NCBI GenBank assembly: GCA_017437745.1
Contig: JAFRYI010000007.1
Location: forward strand, 210,767 to 274,766
Reading direction: 5' to 3'
DNA: 64,000 nt
Origin: Bacillota bacterium
Lineage (GTDB): Bacteria > Bacillota > Clostridia > Peptostreptococcales > Anaerovoracaceae
A model generated the notes under the pieces. The model had not been told where the DNA came from. It did no database searches and worked only from the letters and a program-made list of their open reading frames with translations. How positions within the stretch are numbered: the first letter of the stretch is position 1; each line of letters begins with the position of its first letter. Shown here piece by piece: positions 35,221 through 42,967 of this stretch. The position numbers and the translations under genes are program-made.

Positions 35221-36516
35221 TTACTCCTTAGGTCCTCCCGTTTCCGGATAGTCCGGATTGTTGATGTAGTAGGCGTAGTATTCTTCGAAGGTCAGGCCCG
35301 ACTTCATTATCTTTTCGGCATGCTCGGGACCCACGTAGCGGTAGTGCCAGGGCTCGAAGACGTAGCCGGTTATGTATTCCATGTTCTCGGGGTAGCGGAG
35401 GATGAAGCCGTATTTCCAGCAGTTCTCCATGAGCCATTTATACTCCGCCGTGCGCTCGAAATGCGCCTCTTCGACGGCAGTATTTATGTCCACCGTATAG
35501 CCGGTCTCGTGCTCCGAGTGGCCGGGGCGCGCGGATTCTCTGTCGGCCATCTCCTGACCGTGGGCATCCACCCAGACCTGATACTGCCAGACCTGAAGAC
35601 TGTGGCTCCTGTACGGGGAAAGGCTGCGGAGATTCACGCCTGCTTCTCTGCCTGCTTCCACCATCTTTTTGAAAGCCGCGGCCGCGGTGGGTTCCAGATA
35701 GCCGTTACCGTAGCCGGAGAGGCTTTCGAGCTTGGTCGAGTAGTCGTCGGGCAGCTTATAGTACTTGTTCACCATTATCTGGTAACCCTTGCTCATGTCG
35801 GTGGTTACTACGCCGGTGTAGTAGGGCCTGTCTATGTTTGTATTTACGGCCTGGACCACCTGTGCGAGCGTCTTGTCCGGGTTCTTGGCGCGGTAGGCTT
35901 CGTATCTGTCGAAATACGCGTCTATGAAGTATTTTTCGTTAGCGTAATCCTGAGCGTGCTCAACGTGGCTGACGATCTCCTCCGGAGTCTTTTCGGGGAC
36001 CTTTGCGCGGTACTTCTCGTATTCCTCGAAGTGCTGTTCGTTGTACTCCGAAGACCTGGAGTAGAGCAGGGACATGTTAACGTAGTTGACTGTGTATGCC
36101 GCGTCTTCGGCTGAGCCGTCCTGACGGTTGTTCAGGTAGAGATCCAGATTTTCTTCCGTATAGCCGTCCGTCGCGCGCAGGGTAATTACCCACGGGTCGT
36201 AGTTGTGCAGCAGGTCGGTAACGTTTCCGCCTTCGCCCAGATCCTTAAGATAGTCCGCGAAGTGCTCCTTCTGGTAGCGGTCGGACTTTGCGATCTCTAA
36301 GATCCCGCTCTGAGCCGGGACCTCCGTCAGCGCTTTCTGCTCCTCTTCGGAGAAGAGCTGCTTGATATCGGCGATCTGCTCTTTGGTATATCCGGTACGG
36401 GCAAGCTTGGTCTCCGTGCGGGTCAGGTACCACGCGGCGCCTCCCGCGATGACGATGACGGCAAGTACTATGGGTATTATTATCTTAGCCTTGCTTTTTT
36501 TCTTTTCTTCTTCCAT
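35221..36516 (-). CDS. VanY-type D-alanyl-D-alanine carboxypeptidase
   Basis: 431 residues. A short cytoplasmic KKKSK tail and one membrane helix (IIIPIVLAVIVIAGGAAWYL) anchor the protein; a helical repeat region (copies of YxxHFEEYEKYRAKxPEKT type) leads to the zinc peptidase domain with SPYRSHSLQVWQYQVW, PGHSEHETGYTVDI (zinc His and Asp) and EPWHYRYVG. It trims the terminal D-Ala of peptidoglycan stem peptides outside the cell. I set the start at ATG 36516 (after AAAGGA), giving a MEEEKKK tail; an in-frame start at 36543 has no site. Transcribed alone. Confidence 0.92.
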   Translation of the reverse strand: MEEEKKKSKAKIIIPIVLAVIVIAGGAAWYLTRTETKLARTGYTKEQIADIKQLFSEEEQKALTEVPAQSGILEIAKSDRYQKEHFADYLKDLGEGGNVTDLLHNYDPWVITLRATDGYTEENLDLYLNNRQDGSAEDAAYTVNYVNMSLLYSRSSEYNEQHFEEYEKYRAKVPEKTPEEIVSHVEHAQDYANEKYFIDAYFDRYEAYRAKNPDKTLAQVVQAVNTNIDRPYYTGVVTTDMSKGYQIMVNKYYKLPDDYSTKLESLSGYGNGYLEPTAAAAFKKMVEAGREAGVNLRSLSPYRSHSLQVWQYQVWVDAHGQEMADRESARPGHSEHETGYTVDINTAVEEAHFERTAEYKWLMENCWKYGFILRYPENMEYITGYVFEPWHYRYVGPEHAEKIMKSGLTFEEYYAYYINNPDYPETGGPKE

Positions 36517-36587
36517 GATGCGGTCCTTTCGGGTGTTTGTCACAAAGCATTTGAAGTATACACCCGTCCGAGCCTTCCGGTCAAAGG

Positions 36588-37496
36588 TTAGTTAAGATCG
36601 AATCCGGCGTCGAATCCGCTGCGTCCGTGGCTGAAGAGGAGCTTGTAGGCGCCCTTCGGCAGGTTTACGCGTATGTTTTTCTCCTTACAGTCTTTCGATG
36701 TCATGGACCAGACTTCGCTTCCGTCCGCGTCCACGATCTTTACGGTAAGAGGCTCGTCGGACTTCAGTTCCAGATCGATGTAGTAGTTGTCCCTGTACTT
36801 CACATCGAAGCTGTTCCATTCAGCATCGACTGCCGGAAGATCCGACGACGCTGCTTTCTGAAACGTTTTGAGATCCGGACGGGTCGAGGAGAGGGCAAGG
36901 AATGAACCGAGACCTATCACCACTACGGCGAAGAATACCGCTAATAGAGCTCCGTCGTGTCGGTGGCTGCGGCCGGAATCCGGATCGTTCATTATGAGGC
37001 CGCCTCTTATCAGCACGGCGCTCTCCACTGCGAAGGTCAGCAGCAGGGCCAGCCTGGGCAGTTCCGGCATGCGTATCATCTGGATCAGATTGTATATCGC
37101 GAAAAGACCTATCATGCCGCCGACGATGAGCGCTAAGCGGGCCCAGCGGCTGTTCATCTCGTGCAGGGATTCCCTGTCCGTAAAGATCTCGTAGGCTTCT
37201 TCCGGAAGGGAAGGGTCGTAGATCTTGCGGAAGTAGTGCCAGCCGTTGAAGGTGGAATTGATGTACTCCCAGCCCTGTTCGCGGAAGGTCTCTATGTAGA
37301 GGCCCATGTTCTCGATCTTTCCGAAGTCTATCTGGTAGCGGTACTGTATGTCCGGATTCTTTTCGAATCTGCTGTGAAAGCACCCGCCTTTGACAAGCTG
37401 CCAGCCCTTTTCGGATGCTTCGTTAAGATCTTCTATTTCTTTTCCGTAGTTCCATGCGGAATACATTTTGTAACTTGTTCTGTATTCAGGTGCCAT
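36588..37496 (-). CDS. DUF2812 domain membrane protein
   Basis: 302 residues. The N-terminal ~105 residues are a DUF2812 domain (EIEDLNEASEKGWQLVKGG...EQGWEYINSTFNGWHYFRK), followed by membrane helices near 120-200 and a C-terminal outer beta domain (DLELKSDEPLTVKIVDADGS). DUF2812 genes are regularly paired with PadR regulators, as here. ATG 37496 is preferred because GGAGGT then has 7-nt spacing; ATG 37502 would sit directly on it. Function is unknown; an envelope-stress or drug-response role is a guess from the pairing. Confidence 0.8.
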   Translation of the reverse strand: MAPEYRTSYKMYSAWNYGKEIEDLNEASEKGWQLVKGGCFHSRFEKNPDIQYRYQIDFGKIENMGLYIETFREQGWEYINSTFNGWHYFRKIYDPSLPEEAYEIFTDRESLHEMNSRWARLALIVGGMIGLFAIYNLIQMIRMPELPRLALLLTFAVESAVLIRGGLIMNDPDSGRSHRHDGALLAVFFAVVVIGLGSFLALSSTRPDLKTFQKAASSDLPAVDAEWNSFDVKYRDNYYIDLELKSDEPLTVKIVDADGSEVWSMTSKDCKEKNIRVNLPKGAYKLLFSHGRSGFDAGFDLN

Positions 37497-37498
37497 CT

Positions 37499-37810
37499 TC
37501 ATACCTCCTCAGCGTTTTCGAGCATACGCCTCAGCCTGGCTATCTCAGCCCTGAGGGCATTGCGGCCCTCGTCGGTCAGTACGTACTGCCTGCGCCGCTC
37601 CGGTCCTCCTTCGGCGGACATGACCTCGCGTATCCATCCTTTTTTTATCATGTTGACAGTCGCTCCGTACATGGTGCCGGAGCCTATGGTAACGTCTCCT
37701 CCGGAGAGCTTTTCGGTCATCTGCATTATTCCGTAGCCGTGGCCGGCGCCTTTGGCCAGGCACAGAAGGATGTAGTAGTAGCTTTCCGACATAGGTTCGC
37801 TTCTTTTCAT
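37499..37810 (-). CDS. PadR family transcriptional regulator
   Basis: 103 residues, the small winged-helix PadR class that represses its neighbours until a ligand binds. The typical opening YYYILLCLAKGAGHGYGIMQ, wing residues GSGTMYGATVNMIKKGWI, and RRQYVLTDEGRNAL are all present, followed by a C-terminal dimerisation helix. ATG 37810 follows GGAGGT. It is the first gene of a two-gene operon with the DUF2812 protein, and a perfect palindrome lies just upstream of its start, consistent with autoregulation. Confidence 0.93.
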   Translation of the reverse strand: MKRSEPMSESYYYILLCLAKGAGHGYGIMQMTEKLSGGDVTIGSGTMYGATVNMIKKGWIREVMSAEGGPERRRQYVLTDEGRNALRAEIARLRRMLENAEEV

Positions 37811-37854
37811 GTATGTCACCTCCCGATATGTCGTATGTCGACAGTATCGTAACA

Positions 37855-37866
37855 CGACATATGTCG
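37855..37866. promoter_or_regulatory. PadR operator candidate CGACATATGTCG
   Basis: A perfect 12-bp palindrome, extended by imperfect ACAC/GTGT flanks, 45 bp upstream of the padR start. Related half-sites (ATATGTCG, TATGTCGACA) lie between it and the gene. It matches the ATGT/ACAT dyads known for PadR proteins. Confidence 0.6.
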
Positions 37867-37910
37867 GGTGTCAACATATTTTTCAAAAAAGTTTTTGCCC
37901 CAAGTTTTCT

Positions 37911-37939
37911 TTGCTTTATCGCGCGCCGGGAAATATAAT
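37911..37939 (+). promoter_or_regulatory. Promoter of the Cys-rich protein gene, leaderless
   Basis: TTGCTT at 37911-37916, a 17-nt spacer and TATAAT at 37934-37939. The ATG at 37946 is where transcription should start, so no ribosome-binding site is transcribed. Confidence 0.7.
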
Positions 37940-37945
37940 AATCGT

Positions 37946-38266
37946 ATGGACGTGAAGAAGAAAAAGACCGCGGAATGCGGCAGGACCATCGTAAAAAGCG
38001 ATAATTACAAGTATTTCGCGCATAAAGAGTGCGAGTATTTCCCTTGCCACGAAGGCGCCGATCCGGAGAACTTCAACTGCCTTTTCTGCTACTGCCCGCT
38101 GTATTTCCTGGGCGATAAATGCGGAGGCGGGTTTACTTATACCAAGAAGGGCGTCAAGAACTGCACAGGCTGCATCCGTCCGCATCTAAAAGAGAACTAC
38201 GAACTGATAACGGGGCTCTTGAAAGATGCCTGCAAAGAGGCCGCCGCGGCAAAAGAAAAAGAATAG
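37946..38266 (+). CDS. Cysteine-rich small-domain protein
   Basis: 106 residues carrying the cysteine-rich small domain: KECEYFPCHEG, FNCLFCYCPLYFLGDKCGGGF and KNCTGCIRPH, with nine closely spaced cysteines likely to bind a metal. In other Firmicutes and archaea this domain occurs beside or fused to cobalamin-synthesis enzymes, which fits the corrinoid-linked genes on both sides here (32535 and 40385), but the function is not established. The start at 37946 directly follows the -10 box; the in-frame ATG at 37868 lies upstream of that promoter. Confidence 0.85.
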   Translation: MDVKKKKTAECGRTIVKSDNYKYFAHKECEYFPCHEGADPENFNCLFCYCPLYFLGDKCGGGFTYTKKGVKNCTGCIRPHLKENYELITGLLKDACKEAAAAKEKE

Positions 38267-38286
38267 CCGCGAAGCGCTGAAATGCT

Positions 38287-38315
38287 TTGCAATGGACGCC
38301 GTTATCCTGTATAAT
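38287..38315 (+). promoter_or_regulatory. Promoter of the EF-G paralogue
   Basis: TTGCAA at 38287-38292, 17-nt spacer, TATAAT at 38310-38315. The leader is about 70 nt with a strong GGAGGA site before the ATG. Confidence 0.75.
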
Positions 38316-38392
38316 ATTTAGGCTGGCTTATAGGGCCATCAGTTTTAATGTGTTCATAATTTTTTAAAGATAATCTAGGAGGAAGCTCGCAC

Positions 38393-40315
38393 ATGAAAGG
38401 CTACACAGGCGCAAACATCAGAAACATAGCGCTCCTCGGACATGGCGGCACCGGGAAGACCACGTTCCTGGAGGCCGCGCTGCTCGCGACGGGTGTTATA
38501 TCCAGGCTCGGAAAGGTCGAGGACGGCAACACCGTATCCGACTTCGACAAGATGGAGATAGAAAAGGGATACTCCATTTCCACGACCATAGTACCCGTTG
38601 AATACAACAAGACTAAGATCAACTTCCTCGATACGCCGGGCGTATTCGATTTCGTAGGCGAAGTAAACTCCGCGATCAAGGCCGCGGAAGCCGCCGCGAT
38701 CTTCGTCGACGCTTCTTCCGGCATCCAGGTCGGTACCGAGAAGGCCTGGAACATATGCAAGAACAACAACGTTCCCCGTTTCTTCATCATCAACAAGACA
38801 GACAAGGACAACGTGGATCTTCCCGCGGTAATAGACGCTCTTAAGGGCAAGTTCGGCACCAGCGTAGTTACCCTGGACGACAAGGACGCTCTCAACGAGG
38901 CCGTAGCCGAGACAGACGAAGCTCTCATGGAGAAGTATTTCGAAGGCGAAGAGTTCACCGAAGAAGAATTCAACAAGGGACTCATGAACGGCATCGCAAG
39001 CTGCAGCATCGCTCCCGTGGTCTGCTGCTCCGCAGTAAAGGGCACAGGCGTTAAGGAAGTCCTTGATGCCTGCATCAAGTACGTTCCCGCTCCGGGCGGA
39101 GTCGTAAAGACCGTGGAAGGCGAAGAGATCGCGTACGGAGACGGCCCGGCCGCTGCTTACGTATTCAAGACCATCGCGGATCCGTTCCTCGGAAAGATCT
39201 CCCTTGCCAAGCTCATACGCGGCAAGCTGGTCCCCGCTCAGATCGTATACAACACCAGAGCCGAGAAAGAAGAAAAGCTCGGTTCCATGTTCTTCCTCCG
39301 CGGCAAGACCCAGGGCGAAGCTCCCCAGGTCCTCCCCGGCGACATCGTAGCTTTCGCCAAGCTGCAGTTCACCCAGACGGGCGACACCCTCTGCGACAAG
39401 GCCAATCAGGTAGCGTTCCCGCCCATCGAGTTCCCGCAGCCCACGCTCTTCATAGCCGTAGAGTCCAAGGCCAAGGGCGACGACGCCAAGGTAGCCGCAG
39501 GCATCACCAAACTTAAGGAAGAAGATCCGTCCTTCAGTTTCGAGAGAAACGCCGAGACAAGGCAGTCCCTCCTCGGAACACAGGGCGAGATCCAGCAGGG
39601 CATACTCCTTGCCAAGCTCAAGGACAGATACGGTGTAAGCGTAGAGACAGTTCCTCTCAAGGTCGCTTACAGAGAGACCATCAAGGGCACGTCCGACGTT
39701 CAGGGCAAGCACAAGAAGCAGACCGGCGGTTCCGGACAGTACGGCGACGTATACATCAAGTTCGCTCCCTCCGCGGAAGAGTTCGAGTTCGCGGACGAGA
39801 CAGTCGGCGGCTGCGTACCCAAGCAGTTCATACCGGCAGTCGAAAAGGGTCTGCGCGAGTGCATGGAGAAGGGCCCGCTCGCCGGCTGCAAGTGCCAGAA
39901 CATAAAGGCCACCCTGTACTACGGTTCCTACCACGCTGTAGACTCCGACGAAATGTCCTTCAAGACCGCTGCTTCCATAGCGTTCAAGAAGGGTATCCAG
40001 GAAGCCAAGCCCTGCCTGCTCGAGCCGATCATGCACGTTGACATCGTCGTTCCGGACGAATACACCGGCGACGTAATGGGCGACATGAACAAGCGCCGCG
40101 GCAGCATCCTGGGCATGGAGCCGATGCACGGCGGACTTCAGAAGCTGATGGCGGAAGCCCCGCAGTCCGAACTCGCCGACTACGCGATAGTCCTCAGAGC
40201 AATGACTCAGGCCCGCGGAAGCTTCACCATGTACTTCGAGCGCTACAGCGAGCTCCCCGGCAACGTTGCCGAGAAGGTCATTGCTGCTCACAAGGCGGAG
40301 CTGGAAGAGAAGTAA
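38393..40315 (+). CDS. EF-G-like translational GTPase (second EF-G type)
   Basis: 640 residues with all five EF-G domains: the G domain, domain II (KLIRGKLVPAQIVYN), domain III, domain IV (TGGSGQYGDVYIKF...YYGSYHAVDSDEMSFK) and a C-terminal domain V. It differs from canonical EF-G (about 690 residues): the P-loop is GHGGTGKT instead of AHIDAGKT, and the switch I RGITI motif is replaced by EKGYSISTT. It therefore belongs to the EF-G-like paralogue group, whose members elsewhere act in ribosome recycling or starvation; the role here is unproven. Codon use is strongly biased, so it is probably abundant. Confidence 0.9.
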   Translation: MKGYTGANIRNIALLGHGGTGKTTFLEAALLATGVISRLGKVEDGNTVSDFDKMEIEKGYSISTTIVPVEYNKTKINFLDTPGVFDFVGEVNSAIKAAEAAAIFVDASSGIQVGTEKAWNICKNNNVPRFFIINKTDKDNVDLPAVIDALKGKFGTSVVTLDDKDALNEAVAETDEALMEKYFEGEEFTEEEFNKGLMNGIASCSIAPVVCCSAVKGTGVKEVLDACIKYVPAPGGVVKTVEGEEIAYGDGPAAAYVFKTIADPFLGKISLAKLIRGKLVPAQIVYNTRAEKEEKLGSMFFLRGKTQGEAPQVLPGDIVAFAKLQFTQTGDTLCDKANQVAFPPIEFPQPTLFIAVESKAKGDDAKVAAGITKLKEEDPSFSFERNAETRQSLLGTQGEIQQGILLAKLKDRYGVSVETVPLKVAYRETIKGTSDVQGKHKKQTGGSGQYGDVYIKFAPSAEEFEFADETVGGCVPKQFIPAVEKGLRECMEKGPLAGCKCQNIKATLYYGSYHAVDSDEMSFKTAASIAFKKGIQEAKPCLLEPIMHVDIVVPDEYTGDVMGDMNKRRGSILGMEPMHGGLQKLMAEAPQSELADYAIVLRAMTQARGSFTMYFERYSELPGNVAEKVIAAHKAELEEK

Positions 40316-40345
40316 TTCCGGACGCGGAAAGCAAAAAAACGACAA

Positions 40346-40377
40346 GGCCGGGACCATTGCGGTCCCGGCCTTTTATT
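40346..40377. terminator. Terminator between EF-G-like gene and DUF1638 gene
   Basis: Perfect 10-bp stem GGCCGGGACC / GGTCCCGGCC with loop ATTGC, followed by TTTTATT on the plus strand and a T-rich tract on the minus strand. Likely bidirectional. Confidence 0.9.
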
Positions 40378-40384
40378 ATCTGCG

Positions 40385-41044
40385 CTACATTCCCTGATAA
40401 TCGTCTGCCGTTATCGTCTCGTGCGGCTTCTTTACGATGAACTTACCGTCGTCCCACGGGCCTGTAAGCAGCTGCTCTATGTAGGCGATCGTTCCTTTGT
40501 AGACTTTCCGCTCGAATCCGAGCAGATCCGCTACTTCCTCCGTGCTGTCCCACAGCTCGTCTATCGGAGATGTGCCGGTATCTATAAGCCCTACGGTCTT
40601 GTAGTGCGCGTACATGCTCTCAAGTATGGACAGGGCGATGTCTTCGCCGTACTTGTCCACGGAGCGCTGATACTGGCTCATGATGGTGCTCTCGCCTTTC
40701 AGCCAGCCCTTGGTAAGGAAGAACGCGCGGTCTTTCATTGAAAGAGCGGCTTTTTTTCTGGTGGATCCGATCAGCAGGGAAAGGCAGTCGTCAACCTTGG
40801 GCATTATGAGTTCGAAGTGTCCCGCTGATATGCCTATGAGCGAGTTTCCGCACTGGCCTATGCACAGCAATACCCGGTCCGCTTTAACTTCCGCGAAGCG
40901 TTCCTGTACGGCTTCAGCCAGCTTTTTCGGTCTTTCGTGAAGCCCGGATTCTATGTATTCCACCGGGTATTCAAGTCCGGTGTTCTTCATTGCGAGCGTA
41001 AGCTCTTCTTCAAGCGTCTTGCAGGTGATTATCGCTGTATCCAT
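40385..41044 (-). CDS. DUF1638 family protein
   Basis: 219 residues. The N-terminal IITCKTLEEELTLAM, LLCIGQCGNSLIGIS and MPKVDDCLSLLIGSTRKK are typical of DUF1638, a family often found near corrinoid-dependent methyltransferases in acetogens and methanogens. Conserved cysteines (in ITCKT, GQCGN and DDCLS) and the GQCGNS glycine run suggest a cofactor or metal site, but no activity is known to me. Transcribed alone on the minus strand. The UroD/MtaA-like gene 7 kb away is the only obvious functional partner in the window. Confidence 0.82.
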   Translation of the reverse strand: MDTAIITCKTLEEELTLAMKNTGLEYPVEYIESGLHERPKKLAEAVQERFAEVKADRVLLCIGQCGNSLIGISAGHFELIMPKVDDCLSLLIGSTRKKAALSMKDRAFFLTKGWLKGESTIMSQYQRSVDKYGEDIALSILESMYAHYKTVGLIDTGTSPIDELWDSTEEVADLLGFERKVYKGTIAYIEQLLTGPWDDGKFIVKKPHETITADDYQGM

Positions 41045-41098
41045 ACGCTGTCTGCGGCTGTCGCGCTTTATGTCTGTGCCATTTTTGCCAACCGAAAA

Positions 41099-41107
41099 TG
41101 GTATAAT
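41099..41107 (+). promoter_or_regulatory. Extended -10 promoter of the small hydrophobic peptide gene
   Basis: TGG-TATAAT with TATAAT at 41102-41107. The predicted mRNA has a ~58-nt leader and AGGAGG (41159-41164) before ATG 41172. Confidence 0.6.
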
Positions 41108-41171
41108 TCTTGCGGAGACCGGTAAACGGTGGACGGAGCCCCCTGATACTGTGTATTAGGAGGATGACACT

Positions 41172-41255
41172 ATGGTAACATGGGAATCGATCATGGCAGT
41201 TGCGACGATCGGACTGCTCATAGTTAGTATAGTCGCCGTCATCAAACGAAAATGA
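41172..41255 (+). CDS. 27-residue holin-like type I toxin candidate
   Basis: A short gene with a clear AGGAGG at 8-nt spacing. The peptide begins MVTWESIM, has one hydrophobic helix (VATIGLLIVSIVAVI) and ends KRK, the layout of the small holin-like toxins of Firmicutes (TxpA-like and Hol-Tox families), which act by inserting in the inner membrane. Eight bases after the stop begins a hairpin that terminates on both strands, and a promoter on the minus strand at 41348-41377 points back at the 3' end of the gene. That is the layout of type I toxin-antitoxin pairs controlled by a convergent antisense RNA. Toxicity is inferred, not shown. Confidence 0.72.
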   Translation: MVTWESIMAVATIGLLIVSIVAVIKRK

Positions 41256-41262
41256 TGATGAA

Positions 41263-41307
41263 AAAACTTCCGTCCTACCCTAGATCTTAAGAACGGAAGT
41301 TTTTATT
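41263..41307. terminator. Bidirectional terminator shared by toxin mRNA and antisense RNA
   Basis: Stem AAAACTTCCGT (41263-41273) with ACGGAAGTTTT (41293-41303), 19-nt loop, T-runs on both strands. Confidence 0.85.
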
Positions 41308-41341
41308 TCTCAGGGGGATCCGTTCACTCGGTCTCCTTTTC
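41263..41341 (-). ncRNA. Predicted antisense RNA antitoxin
   Basis: Transcription from the minus-strand promoter at 41377-41348 would start near 41341 and stop at the shared hairpin (41303-41263), giving an RNA of about 80 nt complementary to the 3' part of the toxin mRNA. Ends are predicted from the promoter and terminator only. Confidence 0.5.
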
Positions 41342-41347
41342 GAACTG

Positions 41348-41377
41348 ACTATACCACATTCAAAGCAGCCCAGTCAA
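41348..41377 (-). promoter_or_regulatory. Antisense promoter facing the toxin gene
   Basis: On the minus strand TTGACT (41377-41372), an 18-nt spacer, then TG-G-TATAGT with TATAGT at 41353-41348. A strong sigma-A-type promoter with no gene of its own downstream other than the toxin 3' region. Confidence 0.7.
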
Positions 41378-41506
41378 TAAAGCCCGGAATTATTTAATAA
41401 ATGATATGTTCTCTTTATGATCACATTCATATCAGGACTGTTTGTTATTGCGAAGGCGGAGGAATTGCAATAAACTATACTAATAGGGGATGGGAAAGGA
41501 CTTACC

Positions 41507-42910
41507 ATGGCAAACAAGAAAGACAAGACAGTATTCGTATGCCAGAACTGCGGCTTCGAGAGTCCCAGATGGATGGGTCAGTGCAGCGCCTGCGGGGCGT
41601 GGAACTCATTCGTGGAGGAAAAGCTTACGGAGCCTAAGGAGGGCGACAGCAGAAGGCGCACCGGTCCCGCGCAGAGCGGAAAAAGAAGCAGGCCGGTAGC
41701 CATAGACAAGGTCGTCTCCGGACAGACCAGCCGCATGGACACAGGCATTCCCGAGCTTAACAGAGTGCTCGGCGGAGGACTCGTCCAGGGCAGCCTGGCG
41801 CTTATCTCCGGAGAGCCCGGCATAGGCAAATCCACGATAATAATCCAGGCCGCGGCCAACATAGCGCAGAAATACGGCACTGTGCTCTACGTCTCCGGCG
41901 AGGAGTCGGAAGAGCAGATAAAGATGCGCGCGGACAGAGTATGCAGCGGAGACCTCAGCCGCCTGCTGCTTCTGTCGCAGACCAACATGGACGAGATACT
42001 GGCGGCGGTGGAGGAAGTGCAGCCGGTATTCTTGGTCATAGACTCCATCCAGACCATGTACACGGACGATCTGGACTCCGCGCCCGGAAGCGTTTCCCAG
42101 GTGCGCCAGTGCGGCAACTTGCTGATGAACATAGGCAAGGGCATGAACATACCCGTATTCGTTGTCGCTCATGTTACCAAGAGCGGCGAGCTTGCAGGCC
42201 CGCGCATTGTGGAGCACATGGTGGACGCGGTGCTGCAGTTCTACGGAGAGCGCACCCAGGACCTCCGTATCCTGCGCGCTGTAAAGAACCGCTTCGGCAC
42301 AACGTCTGAGATAGGCGCTTTCGAGATGAGAGAGGAGGGCCTTGTCAGCGTTGAGAACCTTTCCGGGACCTTCCTGGAAGGCCTTGCTGACAGCGGGGAG
42401 GGCGCCGTGGCGACAGCTGTGTGCGAAGGGACCAGACCGCTCCTCGTGGAGATCCAGGCGCTTACCGCTCCGTGCAGCGCAGGTTTCCCCAGACGTACCG
42501 CCATAGGAATAGACAGCCAGCGTCTTGGCATGATAATAGCCGTTCTGGAGCGCAAGGCCGGCGTATCGCTCATAAACAGGGACGTATACGTAAACGTTGT
42601 CGGCGGCTTAAAGCCGGAGGGCACGGGCACAGACCTTGCCGCAGCTATAGCCATCTGGTCCGACGAACGGGGCGTAAAGATGCCGCCGGATACTCTTGTG
42701 ATAGGCGAGATAGGCCTTACAGGAGATCTCCGTCCCGTGCAGTCCGCGGACAAGCTCATCAAGGAAGCGTCCCGCATGGGCTTCAGGCGCGCGATACTGC
42801 CGCAGAGGAATCTGGACCGCGCCTCGAAGGCTGCGTCAGGCATGCGGCTCATAGGCGTAAGGACGCTTGCCGAAGCTCTCACGGCATCTTCACAGATTTC
42901 ACAAAAATAG
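41507..42910 (+). CDS. radA: DNA repair protein RadA (Sms)
   Basis: 467 residues; a RecA-like ATPase that drives branch migration during recombination and repair. Order of parts: zinc finger (CQNCGFESPRWMGQCSACGAW, given as two CxxC pairs), Walker A GEPGIGKST, Walker B FLVIDSIQTM, the RadA-specific KNRFG motif, and a C-terminal Lon-protease-like domain (LGMIIAVLERKAG...GLTGDLRP). It opens the conserved Firmicutes cluster that runs to sigH, although disA, which usually follows radA, is absent. Confidence 0.97.
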   Translation: MANKKDKTVFVCQNCGFESPRWMGQCSACGAWNSFVEEKLTEPKEGDSRRRTGPAQSGKRSRPVAIDKVVSGQTSRMDTGIPELNRVLGGGLVQGSLALISGEPGIGKSTIIIQAAANIAQKYGTVLYVSGEESEEQIKMRADRVCSGDLSRLLLLSQTNMDEILAAVEEVQPVFLVIDSIQTMYTDDLDSAPGSVSQVRQCGNLLMNIGKGMNIPVFVVAHVTKSGELAGPRIVEHMVDAVLQFYGERTQDLRILRAVKNRFGTTSEIGAFEMREEGLVSVENLSGTFLEGLADSGEGAVATAVCEGTRPLLVEIQALTAPCSAGFPRRTAIGIDSQRLGMIIAVLERKAGVSLINRDVYVNVVGGLKPEGTGTDLAAAIAIWSDERGVKMPPDTLVIGEIGLTGDLRPVQSADKLIKEASRMGFRRAILPQRNLDRASKAASGMRLIGVRTLAEALTASSQISQK

Positions 42911-42967
42911 CGGTTAATATAATCGGTATAAAAGTCATCACCGTAAACGAATGTCAGGAGACGAACA

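Noticed and set aside
38375..40357. 660-codon frame antisense to the EF-G-like gene
   Set aside because: Mirrors a highly codon-biased gene; no ribosome-binding site and no recognisable motif.
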